Both the position numbers and the translations under genes were made by a program. The notes below the pieces were generated by a model. That model did not search any database, was not told where the DNA came from, and worked only from the letters and a program-made list of their open reading frames with translations. From UBA1731 sp963653155 (lineage in GTDB: Bacteria; Verrucomicrobiota; Kiritimatiellia; RFP12; UBA1067), in NCBI GenBank assembly GCA_963653155.1, contig CAVJWR010000047.1, forward strand, positions 1 to 24,396: 24,396 bases of DNA. The letters run 5' to 3'. Shown one piece after another: positions 9,842-17,522 of this stretch; position 1 is the first letter of the stretch; each line of letters opens with the position of its first letter.

Positions 9842-9870
9842 GATGTGTCGCTCACATCTGACACTTTTTT
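9842..9870 (+). terminator. Candidate weak terminator after the CE15 gene
   Basis: Two mutually exclusive small hairpins can form. GATGTG (9842-9847) pairs perfectly with CACATC (9853-9858) around a 5-nt loop. GTGTC (9845-9849) pairs with GACAC (9860-9864), which is followed at once by six T's (9865-9870). The second layout is a minimal intrinsic terminator, but the stem has only five pairs. The same T-tract sits next to the -10 box of the following gene, so the two signals overlap. Sequence pattern only; low confidence. Confidence 0.35.
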
Positions 9871-9887
9871 GCTATAATGTCCGCATC
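9865..9887 (+). promoter_or_regulatory. Promoter of the AAA-ATPase/DUF1703 gene, apparently leaderless
   Basis: A perfect TATAAT at 9873-9878 is preceded by a six-T tract (9865-9870) and followed by only 9 nt before the ATG at 9888. Transcription starting about 7 nt after the -10 box would begin around 9885. No Shine-Dalgarno-like sequence lies in this space. No good TTGACA-like -35 box is seen at the normal distance. Confidence 0.6.
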
Positions 9888-11456
9888 ATGAAACCGATCG
9901 CTACAGATATATCCGATTTCGAGGCCCTGCGCAAGGCGGGGAAGGTGTACGTGGACAAGACCGCGCATCTGCATCGGCTCGTCACCGATCCAAGTCGTAT
10001 TTTCTTCTTCTGTGCGAGGCCGCGCCGGTTTGGAAAGTCCCTGAGCGTGACGACACTGAAGTCGATCTTCCTCGGTCATCGAGAGTTCTTCGATGGGCTT
10101 GCGATTTCCAAGACTGACTATGACTGGAAGCCCCATGCCGTTATCCACTTCAACTGGGGCGGGGTTGAGGTCTCAAGCCTCACGGTTTTCGAGGAGACGT
10201 TCGTGAAGGCCGTGAAGCGTTCTCTCGCCGAGACTGGTTGGACATACGACGACGGCCTTCGTCCTTCGGACAACTTGCGTGACGCCATCGACTTCTTCTA
10301 CAGGCGCGATGGCGTTGGGCCGGCGATCCTGATCGACGAATATGACGATCCGGTGGCGAAGGCCCTCGCGGATGTTGAGCTAGCCGAGCAGATACGTACG
10401 CGCCTATCGGCGATCTATGCGCAGTTCAAGGACAATTCGGGGAAGATCCGCTTCCTTTACATTACGGGCGTGTCGAAGTTCACGAAGCTCTCGATCTTCT
10501 CGACGCTCTCCAGTCTGAACGACATCTCTTTCGAGACGGGTTACGCTGCGCTTTATGGCTACACGGAGGAGGAACTTGACGCGAACTTCTCTGAACACCT
10601 GCACGCCAAGGCTGTGCGCATGGGACTTTCCGATGCGGCGTTCCGCGCCGAGCTGAAGCGCTGGTTCAATGGCTACCGCTTTGCGCGGTTTGACGCGACG
10701 ACGGTCTACAACCCCGTGTCCATCGCGCTTACGCTCTCGTCTGCGGATCCGGCGTTCACCGCGACGTGGACATCGACGGGGCGCGCCTCAACGCTGATGA
10801 ACTACATCAAGCGCGAGGGTGCGCTCTCCATCGACCCCGATGGAGAGACCTTTGCCGGCGAGGCGGACTTTGATGTCGCCGACCTTTCGCACATCCAGCC
10901 GACGGGACTCCTCTACCAGACGGGCTACCTGACGATCGCCGACTATTCATATGGACTCTACACGTTGCGTGTCCCCGACGAAGAGGTGCGTCAGGATCTT
11001 GCGGCGTTGCTCGCGGGGGCCTACGCCGGGAGAGACGCACAATGGTCGGCCTCTCTTGGCATAAAGCTACGCGCGGGTCAGTTCGATGCGTTCTTCGACG
11101 GGCTTAAGTCCCTCTACGCGAAGCTGCCTTACGGTTCGCATGAGGGCTTCGAGCGCAAGAACGAGTTCTCGTACGTGCGCCCCCTGTGCATGCTTCTGGC
11201 GGCGCAGGGCTTCCAGTACGATCCCGAAGTTACGCAGACGCAGGGCCGCAGTGACCTAATAGCGACACATCCATGTGGCGTCTACGTATTTGAGCTGAAA
11301 GTCGATGCGACGGCGGCGGATGCGCTGGGGCAGATCCGCGAAAAGGGCTACGCCGAACCGTACAGGGCACGTGGCCTCCCAATCTATGCCATCGGCCTCG
11401 CGTTCGACTCGAAGACGCGTCAACTCATCGACGCTGGCGTGGAAAAGATTCAGTAA
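9888..11456 (+). CDS. AAA-ATPase-like protein with PD-(D/E)XK domain (DUF1703 group)
   Basis: 522 residues from the ATG at 9888; the upstream in-frame ATG at 9843 lies within the promoter region and is rejected. Residues about 5-250 form the AAA-ATPase-like domain: VYVDKT at the start, a Walker A-like RPRRFGKS (residues 44-51, K50) and a Walker B ILIDEYD (D150-E151). The C-terminal part (about 400-520) is a PD-(D/E)XK nuclease-superfamily domain with D456, E469 and K471 in the expected order (SDL...ELK). These proteins have no signal peptide and are cytoplasmic. They occur in large paralogous sets in Bacteroidota, Kiritimatiellota and other anaerobes; their function is unknown, and mobile or defence-related roles have been proposed. 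It has its own promoter and is unrelated to the glycan enzymes around it. Family call secure, role unknown. Confidence 0.9.
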   Translation: MKPIATDISDFEALRKAGKVYVDKTAHLHRLVTDPSRIFFFCARPRRFGKSLSVTTLKSIFLGHREFFDGLAISKTDYDWKPHAVIHFNWGGVEVSSLTVFEETFVKAVKRSLAETGWTYDDGLRPSDNLRDAIDFFYRRDGVGPAILIDEYDDPVAKALADVELAEQIRTRLSAIYAQFKDNSGKIRFLYITGVSKFTKLSIFSTLSSLNDISFETGYAALYGYTEEELDANFSEHLHAKAVRMGLSDAAFRAELKRWFNGYRFARFDATTVYNPVSIALTLSSADPAFTATWTSTGRASTLMNYIKREGALSIDPDGETFAGEADFDVADLSHIQPTGLLYQTGYLTIADYSYGLYTLRVPDEEVRQDLAALLAGAYAGRDAQWSASLGIKLRAGQFDAFFDGLKSLYAKLPYGSHEGFERKNEFSYVRPLCMLLAAQGFQYDPEVTQTQGRSDLIATHPCGVYVFELKVDATAADALGQIREKGYAEPYRARGLPIYAIGLAFDSKTRQLIDAGVEKIQ

Positions 11457-11520
11457 AGTATGATTTTCGCGTGGGCGGGCAAAGTGACGCCGCCATACGT
11501 GCGTGCGAGTGATGTTCTTT

Positions 11521-12696
11521 TCAATGAGTCCCTTGAACTGGCGGTTTCCTGAAGCTTGATGGCGGTTTGCCGAATGCGGCAGTGAAGGATGTGCAGAAGT
11601 ACTGTGCGGATCCGAATCCCGCGAGTTTTGCGACTTCTGTGAAGGACATGCTTGACGAGCGTACGAGTCGCATGGCTTCCGTGAGGCGCGACCTCTGGAT
11701 TTCCTTCTGCACTGTCGTGCCGATCTTCTTTCTGAATGCGTCGGAGACGAGCGTGTGCGATTTCCCGACGTGGGCAAAGACGTCTGCGGCCGTGAGATGG
11801 CGAGTGACGTTGCTGTGGATGAAGACAAGTGCATCCGACAGCCAGGCAGGCGAGATCGGGTAGGTCTGCGTGGATTGACGCACGACAAGCCTTGACGGCT
11901 TGACCATGACATGGCATGGTGGAGCATCAGGCGACAAGATCCTGTCGAACAGGACTGCGGCAGCAGTATGACCGACCAGATCGCCGTCCAGATCTATCGA
12001 TGAGAGTGTCGGCGTAAGGAAATTGCAGATGAGTTCATCGTTGTCGACACCGAGGATAGCGACTTCCTCTGGAATCCTTATGCCGCATCGTCTACAGGCC
12101 TCCATGAGCTGATAGGCGCGCAGGTCATGTGAGCAGAATACGGCTATTGGCTTGGGTAGCCCCTTGATCCACCTTTCAAGTCGCCGGTTGCTTGGCCCAG
12201 GCGAAAGCCTCTCTTCGCGTATGATCCTGTCCTCGAAGTTTGCGATGTCCGAGGGTGGAGAGTCATATACGGAACATGATAGGCAGTTTGTGTCCAGATA
12301 GCCTACGAACGCTTCGCGCCTCCTGTCGGAATAGCTGCGTCCGTTGAATCCGCAGAAGGCGAAGTTCGTGAACTTGTGCTCAATGAAATGATTCGCGGCA
12401 AGCTCCCCAACCAGTCGGGCATTTTGATCGACGCTGGAGATGTTCGGCCAGTCGCGCTCATAGAACACATCGACAACGGGCTTGCCGGTATCCCGGAAGG
12501 CTTGCGCGATCTGACCGTTCAGTATGCGGACTATGAAGCCATCGAACGGTTCAAGTCTCTTGCGGTGATCCACATCGGACCACTCCAGGAACCGTAGATT
12601 CCAGTTGCCGCATTCCTGGGCGAAGCGGGCAATGCCGCAACAGATGTTTCTTCCATATGCGCGTTGCCTCTCGACAAGGATTCCAATGCGTTTCAT
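11521..12696 (-). CDS. XylR-type sugar-responsive transcription regulator
   Basis: 391 residues, close to the roughly 390 residues of Escherichia coli XylR, and with the same order of domains. Residues 1-275 are a LacI-type periplasmic-binding-protein-like sensor (opening IGILVERQRAYGRNI; EEVAILGVDNDELIC near the end is the usual LacI/XylR strand-loop). Residues about 285-385 are an AraC-type double helix-turn-helix (LTAADVFAHVGKSHTLVSDAFRK; VAKLAGFGSAQYFCTSFTAAFG). The LacI-type N-terminal HTH is absent, as in XylR. It probably binds a monosaccharide or oligosaccharide and then activates or represses the divergent operon starting at 12843, and perhaps itself. A pair of phased direct repeats lies in the shared intergenic region. 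The start follows a -10 box by 7 nt with no Shine-Dalgarno site. The sugar specificity cannot be read from the sequence. Confidence 0.92.
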   Translation of the reverse strand: MKRIGILVERQRAYGRNICCGIARFAQECGNWNLRFLEWSDVDHRKRLEPFDGFIVRILNGQIAQAFRDTGKPVVDVFYERDWPNISSVDQNARLVGELAANHFIEHKFTNFAFCGFNGRSYSDRRREAFVGYLDTNCLSCSVYDSPPSDIANFEDRIIREERLSPGPSNRRLERWIKGLPKPIAVFCSHDLRAYQLMEACRRCGIRIPEEVAILGVDNDELICNFLTPTLSSIDLDGDLVGHTAAAVLFDRILSPDAPPCHVMVKPSRLVVRQSTQTYPISPAWLSDALVFIHSNVTRHLTAADVFAHVGKSHTLVSDAFRKKIGTTVQKEIQRSRLTEAMRLVRSSSMSFTEVAKLAGFGSAQYFCTSFTAAFGKPPSSFRKPPVQGTH

Positions 12697-12717
12697 GCAC
12701 TGGATTCTACCACAAAA
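12697..12717 (-). promoter_or_regulatory. Promoter of the XylR-type regulator, apparently leaderless
   Basis: Read on the minus strand, a TTTT tract (12717-12714), GTGG and a TAGAAT -10 box (12709-12704) are followed by 7 nt and then the ATG at 12696. The predicted start of transcription is about 12697, so the mRNA would begin at or one base before the start codon. No Shine-Dalgarno sequence fits. The arrangement matches those in front of 9888 and 23938. Confidence 0.6.
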
Positions 12718-12730
12718 TGCATTAGACAGG

Positions 12731-12771
12731 TTGCGTATTTTGTAAATTATTTTGCGTATTTCTTAAATGAT
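12731..12771. repeat. 21-bp-phased direct repeat pair, probable regulator operator
   Basis: Copy 1 (12731-12750) and copy 2 (12752-12771) are identical at 17 of 20 positions. Both begin TTGCGTATTT, and both contain the small palindrome ATTT-N3-AAAT (12737-12747 and 12758-12768). The repeat period is 21 bp, two helical turns, so both sites face the same side of the DNA. Paired direct repeats close to the -35 region are how E. coli XylR binds its targets. The pair lies between the minus-strand regulator promoter and the plus-strand operon promoter, at about -31 to -74 from either predicted start. The repeats are seen directly; the operator role is inferred. Confidence 0.7.
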
Positions 12772-12786
12772 ATTCTATGGTTGAGG

Positions 12787-12795
12787 TGATACAAT
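12787..12795 (+). promoter_or_regulatory. Extended -10 promoter of the glycosidase operon
   Basis: TGATACAAT is a full extended -10 element (TG-N-TACAAT; -10 hexamer 12790-12795). Transcription would start near 12802, leaving a leader of about 40 nt before the ATG at 12843. The second direct repeat (12752-12771) then covers the -35 region, where an AraC/XylR-type activator would contact RNA polymerase. No clear TTGACA box is present, which fits an activator-dependent promoter. If this is the promoter, the ATG at 12777 is not transcribed. Confidence 0.5.
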
Positions 12796-12842
12796 GGTCA
12801 GCAAAAGGGTTAATTTGGCCGATAGGGCTGATAGGTGTGAAC

Positions 12843-15480
12843 ATGAGAAATGAAATACCTTGTTTTTTGTCGCGGATAGCCACGAAAAGGGCTACATTCT
12901 GTTGTAAGGGTGTGGTCGTGGCGGTAGCCTTGGCACTGTGCAGTCTGGCGAATGCCGGCACATGGCGGGCCTACGAGGGCAATCCGGTGCTTGGCAACGA
13001 GCGTCTTGGAACGTGCTTCGACGTGAATGTGGTTACGGATGGCCCGGCCCCGTATACCATGTATTTCTCGTGGCGTCCGCAGAAGGCGATTGCTCTTGTG
13101 CGGAGCGAGGACGCGATGAATTGGACGCAGAATCCCGAAACGTGTCTCGTGGCCGATGCGTCCAGCGGATGGGAGGATGACATCAACCGCAGTTGCACCG
13201 TTTTCAGGGACGGCGTGTGGCACATGTGGTACACCGGTCAGGCAAGGGATGCGAAGCGTGGCATGATGAGCCGCATCGGATATGCGGTTTCGAAGGATGG
13301 CGTTCGCTTTACGCGGGTACAGCGTACGCCCGTGATGGTGCCTGAGCTTGACTTCGAGAAGGAGTCCGTAATGAATCCGTACGTGCGCTGGGATGCGGGG
13401 CGCGGCATCTGGCGCATGTGGTACGCCGCAGGTGAGACGGCCGAACCGAATGTCCTGTGTTACGCCGAATCCAAGGACGGCCTGAACTGGACGAAATGGG
13501 CGGGCAACCCGATGTTCAGTGCGACTGGTGGATGCACGTGGGAGCGTGATCGCGTGGGGGCGTGTGAGGTCCACCCCCTACCCGACGGGCGCTACGTGAT
13601 GTTCTACATCGGCTATTCAGATATCGACACGGCCCGCATAGGTTGTGCTTTCTCAGACGACGGCATCACGAACTGGAAGCGTCACGGTCAGAATCCGATA
13701 GTGGCGCCAGATCTCTGCACATGGAACTCCAGCGCCTGCTACAAGCCGAGCGTGATTCGCGATGAGAGGCGCAACCGCTGGCTCATCTGGTACAATGGCC
13801 GTAACGGTGTGCCAGAGTATGTCGGCTGCGCAATCCACGATGGCCTTGACCTCGAAGCGTCGGACCGAACCCTGCCAGACACGGAAAGTCTGCTGAAAAC
13901 GTATGTGCAACGCTTCAATGCCAAGGATGTCGAACTGTACACGAATGCCATCCCGAACGCCGCAGCCGAGAGCTTCATGCTGGCGAACTGTCCGCGCTTC
14001 GCCTGTCCGGACAAGGATATTGAACGCACGTACTATTTCCGCTGGTGGACTTTTCGCAAACACCTGCGGCATGACCTCGGCGTATGGACGGTCTCCGAGT
14101 TCTTGCCGAAGGTGAGCTGGGCGGGTGCCGGCAATACGATCGTCTGTCCGGCGGGACACCACTTGCGAGAGGGCCGTTGGCTGAGGGACCCGAAGTATGC
14201 CGCCGAGAATGCCCGCTTCTGGCTCGCCGATCCGCGTGCGACGCATCGGTGGAAATATTCGAGCTGGCTCTTCACTGGCGCATGTGACGTTGCTGACGTG
14301 ACGGGTGACGATAAATTGCGGTCCGACCTTCTGGATGCGGCGGTTGCCTACTATCGACGGTGGGAGCAGGGGTTTGAACGCAAGGCTTGGCCCTCTCCTG
14401 GAAAGGCACACATGGGAGGCGACGGCAAAGGTGGATTTCTCTCGATCGACAACTACGAGGGCTCTGAGATTTCGCTTGGGGGAAACGGATACAAGCCGCT
14501 TATGGCCTCGGCGATGTGGAGCGAGGCCTACCATATCGCAAAAGTGGCAAGGGCTGTGGGCCGCGCTACGCTTGCGGCGGAATTCTCCGACAAGGCTGAG
14601 ATGGTGAGGCAGTCAATCCTTGAACACTGCTGGAATTCATCGGTGGGATTTTTCACGACCGAGACCACGAACGACGTAAAGGGCGTCGTGCGCGAGTTGC
14701 ATGGCTACGCACCGTGGTACTTCGGCATGTCTACTGATGGACGTTCGGCGGATTGGGCGCAGCTCTCAGATCCGCAGGGCTTTGCGGCCCGTTATGGTCT
14801 GACATTTCCAGAGCGTCGGGCCGCAGGCTTCGCGATTGACTACAAAGGGCACGAGTGCAAGTGGAACGGGCCATCATGGCCATTCGCGACTTCGATCGCC
14901 CTCACGGCCCTTGCCAACGACATTCATGCCCGTACCGACTCTCCCTTTCGAAACCTCTTTGCCCCGCTGCTGTGGCAATATGCAGATGCCCATCGCCGGA
15001 CTCATCCGAAACCATGGCGGGAGAAGGGGCCTGACTCGGACTGGGAGGTTGTGCCGTGGATCGACGAGAACCTTCATCCCGACAAGGCCGAATGGATATC
15101 TCGTGAGATAATCCGCCATTCGCCCGAGATGGCAAAGCGCTTCCCTGTCGAGCGGGGGAAAGACTNNNNNNNNNNAAGACTACAATCATTCGACGTTCTG
15201 CGATCTGGTGATCTCCGGTCTGGTCGGCATTGTGCCGGACGGAACGGATTGCCTTGTGGTCGATCCGCTCTTCCCTGAAAAGTGGAACTATCTTGTCCTT
15301 GAGAATCTGCGCTATCGCGGGCATGAGATAGCCGTTCGCTGGCAACGGGAAAATGGCTTTCGGGTTTTCGTTGACGGAATCGAAGCGACGCGTCGGGCGA
15401 CGCCAGGGCGGTTGTCTGTGGCAATGCCGGCCAACAGAGGCTTAATGGCAGGGGCAAATGAAAGAAAGGAGGTCCCATGA
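12843..15480 (+). CDS. Fused beta-propeller and (alpha/alpha)6-barrel glycosidase, interrupted by N gap
   Basis: Taken literally the frame shifts at the N run. Removing the run and one copy of the duplicated AAGACT gives an uninterrupted protein of 873 residues. The start at 12843 precedes a signal peptide (hydrophobic VVVAVALALCSLANA, cleavage near ANA/GT); an ATG at 12777 is in frame but lies upstream of the likely promoter. Residues about 39-345 form a five-bladed beta-propeller like GH43/GH32/GH130 (repeated MWYTGQ, MWYAAG, MFYIGYSD and IWYNGR blade strands). Residues about 350-800 form an (alpha/alpha)6 barrel of the MGH1/GH63-like type, with WNGPSWPFATS near 673 and DYNHSTFCDLVISGL near 774 as signatures. 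A C-terminal beta-domain follows. The GH143-GH142 fusion of RG-II degradation is one possible relative. It is the first gene of the operon facing the regulator. Confidence 0.85.
15166..15175. other. Assembly gap of 10 N with overlapping flanks
   Basis: Ten N's interrupt the fusion glycosidase. The six bases before the run (AAGACT, 15160-15165) are repeated immediately after it (15176-15181), so the two contig ends overlap and no sequence is missing. Collapsing 16 bases (10 N plus the 6-base duplicate) joins GKD to YNHSTF and restores the frame to the stop at 15480. Confidence 0.85.
15465..15473 (+). promoter_or_regulatory. Strong ribosome binding site for the 226-residue protein
   Basis: AAAGGAGGT is nearly a complete match to the anti-Shine-Dalgarno sequence. 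It lies within the end of the preceding gene, 3 nt before the ATG at 15477. It is the strongest site in the window and fixes this start, which shares ATGA with the upstream stop. Confidence 0.8.
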
Positions 15481-16157
15481 GAATTGATCTGTTGGCCGTT
15501 GTCGCGGCCATGGCGACGGTGCTGTCGGCCTTTGCGGCCGAAAGCACGGCGATGAGGCTGTACTGCTCTCCGTCGTGCAACATGACATGGCAGACAATCA
15601 CGGCACCGACCGTTTCGCTACGCCTGAACTGGCCGAATGGCGCGACGGGCGCAGAGCTGAAGATCGTAAACGCGATGGGGCAGACGATCCTTTCGAAGCA
15701 TGTCGTCGCGGGGACGGTTTCGCAAGACTGGACAGTGTTTTCCGGCGAGGTTCCGGCGGCGGACGACTGTTTCAGCGTGACGGTCGAATATTCAACGGGC
15801 GATATCGATACGGCTGTCCTTGCGCTCGAAACCGGAACCTTTGCGCCAATCACGGTGCATGTGGCCGATTCTAACAGATCATTTGCCTGCACTCCTGTAG
15901 GACGGGCAGTGGCCTACGATACTGCCTGGCTTGGAGTGGGCATGGAGGAAATGGTTGATCTTACGTCGGTCTTCCGCGCTACGGGCACGGAAACTGTCCA
16001 ATCTGCTGGCATCTCAAAGAATGGCTACTTCCGTTGGGCTCCTGTGGATAATGCTGGAAAACAGGGACGATACGACCTCACGCTCTCGTGCGGAGACCAC
16101 TTCACGACTGGCTACGCCTATTATGGAAATGTCGGTCTGAGCATTGTAATAAGATAA
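15477..16157 (+). CDS. Small secreted beta-rich protein of unknown function
   Basis: 226 residues with a signal peptide (cleavage near SAFA/AES). The rest is rich in alternating hydrophobic and Thr/Ser residues, suggesting one or two beta-sandwich domains; it contains three cysteines after the signal that could form a disulfide. I recognise no family and no catalytic motif. The start overlaps the upstream stop as ATGA, so translation is coupled to the fusion glycosidase. The next gene's ribosome site (AAGGGGAGG) overlaps its own stop codon. The C-terminus GLSIVIR resembles the GFMTVIR end of the large beta-strand-repeat protein at the start of the window. It could be a carbohydrate-binding or surface-anchoring companion of its neighbours; this is inference from position only. 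Confidence 0.8.
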   Translation: MRIDLLAVVAAMATVLSAFAAESTAMRLYCSPSCNMTWQTITAPTVSLRLNWPNGATGAELKIVNAMGQTILSKHVVAGTVSQDWTVFSGEVPAADDCFSVTVEYSTGDIDTAVLALETGTFAPITVHVADSNRSFACTPVGRAVAYDTAWLGVGMEEMVDLTSVFRATGTETVQSAGISKNGYFRWAPVDNAGKQGRYDLTLSCGDHFTTGYAYYGNVGLSIVIR

Positions 16158-16173
16158 GGGGAGGCTCGTTGAG

Positions 16174-17499
16174 ATGAGAACTCTTGTTCCAATGGTTGTT
16201 TCTTTGTTGGCGGCAAATGCCGTTTTGGCGGCGACCGTCGAACAGCAGACGGTTCGCCAGCGCTGGCCCTTTTCCCGTGTCATCGACGTGACATATGTCT
16301 TGTCGGCGGATCCGAATGAGTTCTGCGATGTGCGTCCGACGCTTTACGACGGAGACACGCAGATAGATGCCGGTCCACTATCTCTTTCCGGGCAGTTTGC
16401 CTACGTTTCGGATGGTTCACACCGTATGACCATCGACCTCTCGAAGAGTGCGATGAAGGACGTTAAGTCGATTGCATCCTTCCGCGTCGTCCTTACGCCC
16501 GTAGAATCTCCGCTCTACATGATCGTAGACATCCGCAGGACGGGCGCGGCGGATCAGCGCGTGGAATACGTCACGCGCACGGATCTCCTTTCTGGACGCT
16601 ACGGCGACTACGAGACGGACATGTCGAAGCTTGGCATCTCCAACTGCTCTCTCAAGAATCCGATCGTCTGGACTGGATGCACGAACGATCAGCGCTTCGT
16701 TTCGACGCATATGCTTTTCCGCAGAATCGTGCCTGGATCGTTCGTTGCGGCCGGCACGACTGCGGAGGCCCCCAATGTATCGGTTACGTCACCGTACTGG
16801 ATATCGGTCTTCGAGTTCACGGTCGGCCACCATGCGACGTTGTGCAAGACGAGTCTGCCGTCACCGCTTGAACTTAAATATCGGCGGCCTAAATACAACA
16901 TCTCGACAACGGACGTGCGCGGTTCGATTGATGAGGGCATCAACTGGCCAGAGACGGGAATCGCGGACGTGGGGAGCTCAAGATGGCTGGGCCTTATGCG
17001 CGACATTACGGGCGTCATGTTTGACATTCCCACCGAGGCTCAATGGGAGCTCGCGTATCGTGCGGGCACGACGGCAAAGTTCTATACCGGCACGGATGAC
17101 AACGGTGCCGCAGACCTGATCGGACGCCACAGGGATAACGGCGGACACTGGGATAGCGGCACGGGGAAGAAATGGCAACCTGCCGAGGATGCTCCAGATT
17201 GGCCTTCCGAAGGTTTTGCCCCGGCCGGCTACTACATGCCGAATGCCTATGGCATCTACGACATGTCGGGCAACATTGAGGAAGTCTGCCTTGATTGGGC
17301 GGCACCTGCGGCATCTCAATTCCACTTAGGGGTAGATCCGGTTGGGCCGAAGATGTCCGAGGCCACTTCCACGAAACGAGTCGCACGCGGTGGCAGCGCT
17401 TGGCATGTTCCTGCCGAAACGGGTGTCAACCAGCGCCAGTACGCCGGGCAGGATGAATGCTCAAGCTTGTACGGCTTTAGGTTTGTCGCCTTTGACTGA
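16174..17499 (+). CDS. Secreted SUMF1/FGE-fold protein, catalytically inactive type (first copy)
   Basis: 441 residues; AAGGGGAGG (16156-16164) precedes the ATG. Signal peptide ends near VLA/AT. Residues about 25-180 are an N-terminal beta-domain that opens with RQRWPFSRVIDVT and contains PLYMIVD and a GxYGxY stretch, all shared with the next gene. Residues about 183-441 have the formylglycine-generating-enzyme (FGE, C-type-lectin-like) fold: FRRIVPGSF, PTEAQWELAYRAGT near 287, NAYGIYDMSGNIEE near 357, RGGSAW near 408 and GFRFVA at the end. The copper-binding cysteine pair of true FGE is missing and the usual GFRC/GFRI end reads GFRFVA, so sulfatase activation is not expected. No sulfatase is present in the window. 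It may serve as a binding or structural protein at the cell surface. Confidence 0.85.
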   Translation: MRTLVPMVVSLLAANAVLAATVEQQTVRQRWPFSRVIDVTYVLSADPNEFCDVRPTLYDGDTQIDAGPLSLSGQFAYVSDGSHRMTIDLSKSAMKDVKSIASFRVVLTPVESPLYMIVDIRRTGAADQRVEYVTRTDLLSGRYGDYETDMSKLGISNCSLKNPIVWTGCTNDQRFVSTHMLFRRIVPGSFVAAGTTAEAPNVSVTSPYWISVFEFTVGHHATLCKTSLPSPLELKYRRPKYNISTTDVRGSIDEGINWPETGIADVGSSRWLGLMRDITGVMFDIPTEAQWELAYRAGTTAKFYTGTDDNGAADLIGRHRDNGGHWDSGTGKKWQPAEDAPDWPSEGFAPAGYYMPNAYGIYDMSGNIEEVCLDWAAPAASQFHLGVDPVGPKMSEATSTKRVARGGSAWHVPAETGVNQRQYAGQDECSSLYGFRFVAFD

Positions 17500-17522
17500 C
17501 TGAATGGAAAGGAACGCTTGCA

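Noticed and set aside
9843..9887. Earlier ATG for the AAA-ATPase/DUF1703 gene
   Set aside because: The added 15 residues are not family-like and the codons overlap the TATAAT box and T-tract; homologues begin near MKPIATDISDF.
11457..11520. Terminator between the convergent AAA-ATPase and regulator genes
   Set aside because: Only a five-pair GGCGG/CCGCC stem (11474-11478 with 11490-11494) is present, with no T-tract directly after it on either strand.
12777..12842. Earlier ATG for the propeller/barrel gene
   Set aside because: It lies upstream of the extended -10 element and would lengthen the signal peptide to about 60 residues. It stays possible if a -10 such as TTAAAT at 12763-12768 is used.
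13653..14534. Minus-strand open frame of 293 codons, and a similar one at 12810-13574
   Set aside because: Both are antisense to the propeller/barrel enzyme, in the frame that mirrors its codon bias, and have no ribosome site or family resemblance.
16174..17499. True formylglycine-generating enzyme activating a sulfatase
   Set aside because: The paired catalytic cysteines near the C-terminus are missing and no sulfatase gene (C-x-P-S-R) is present in the window.
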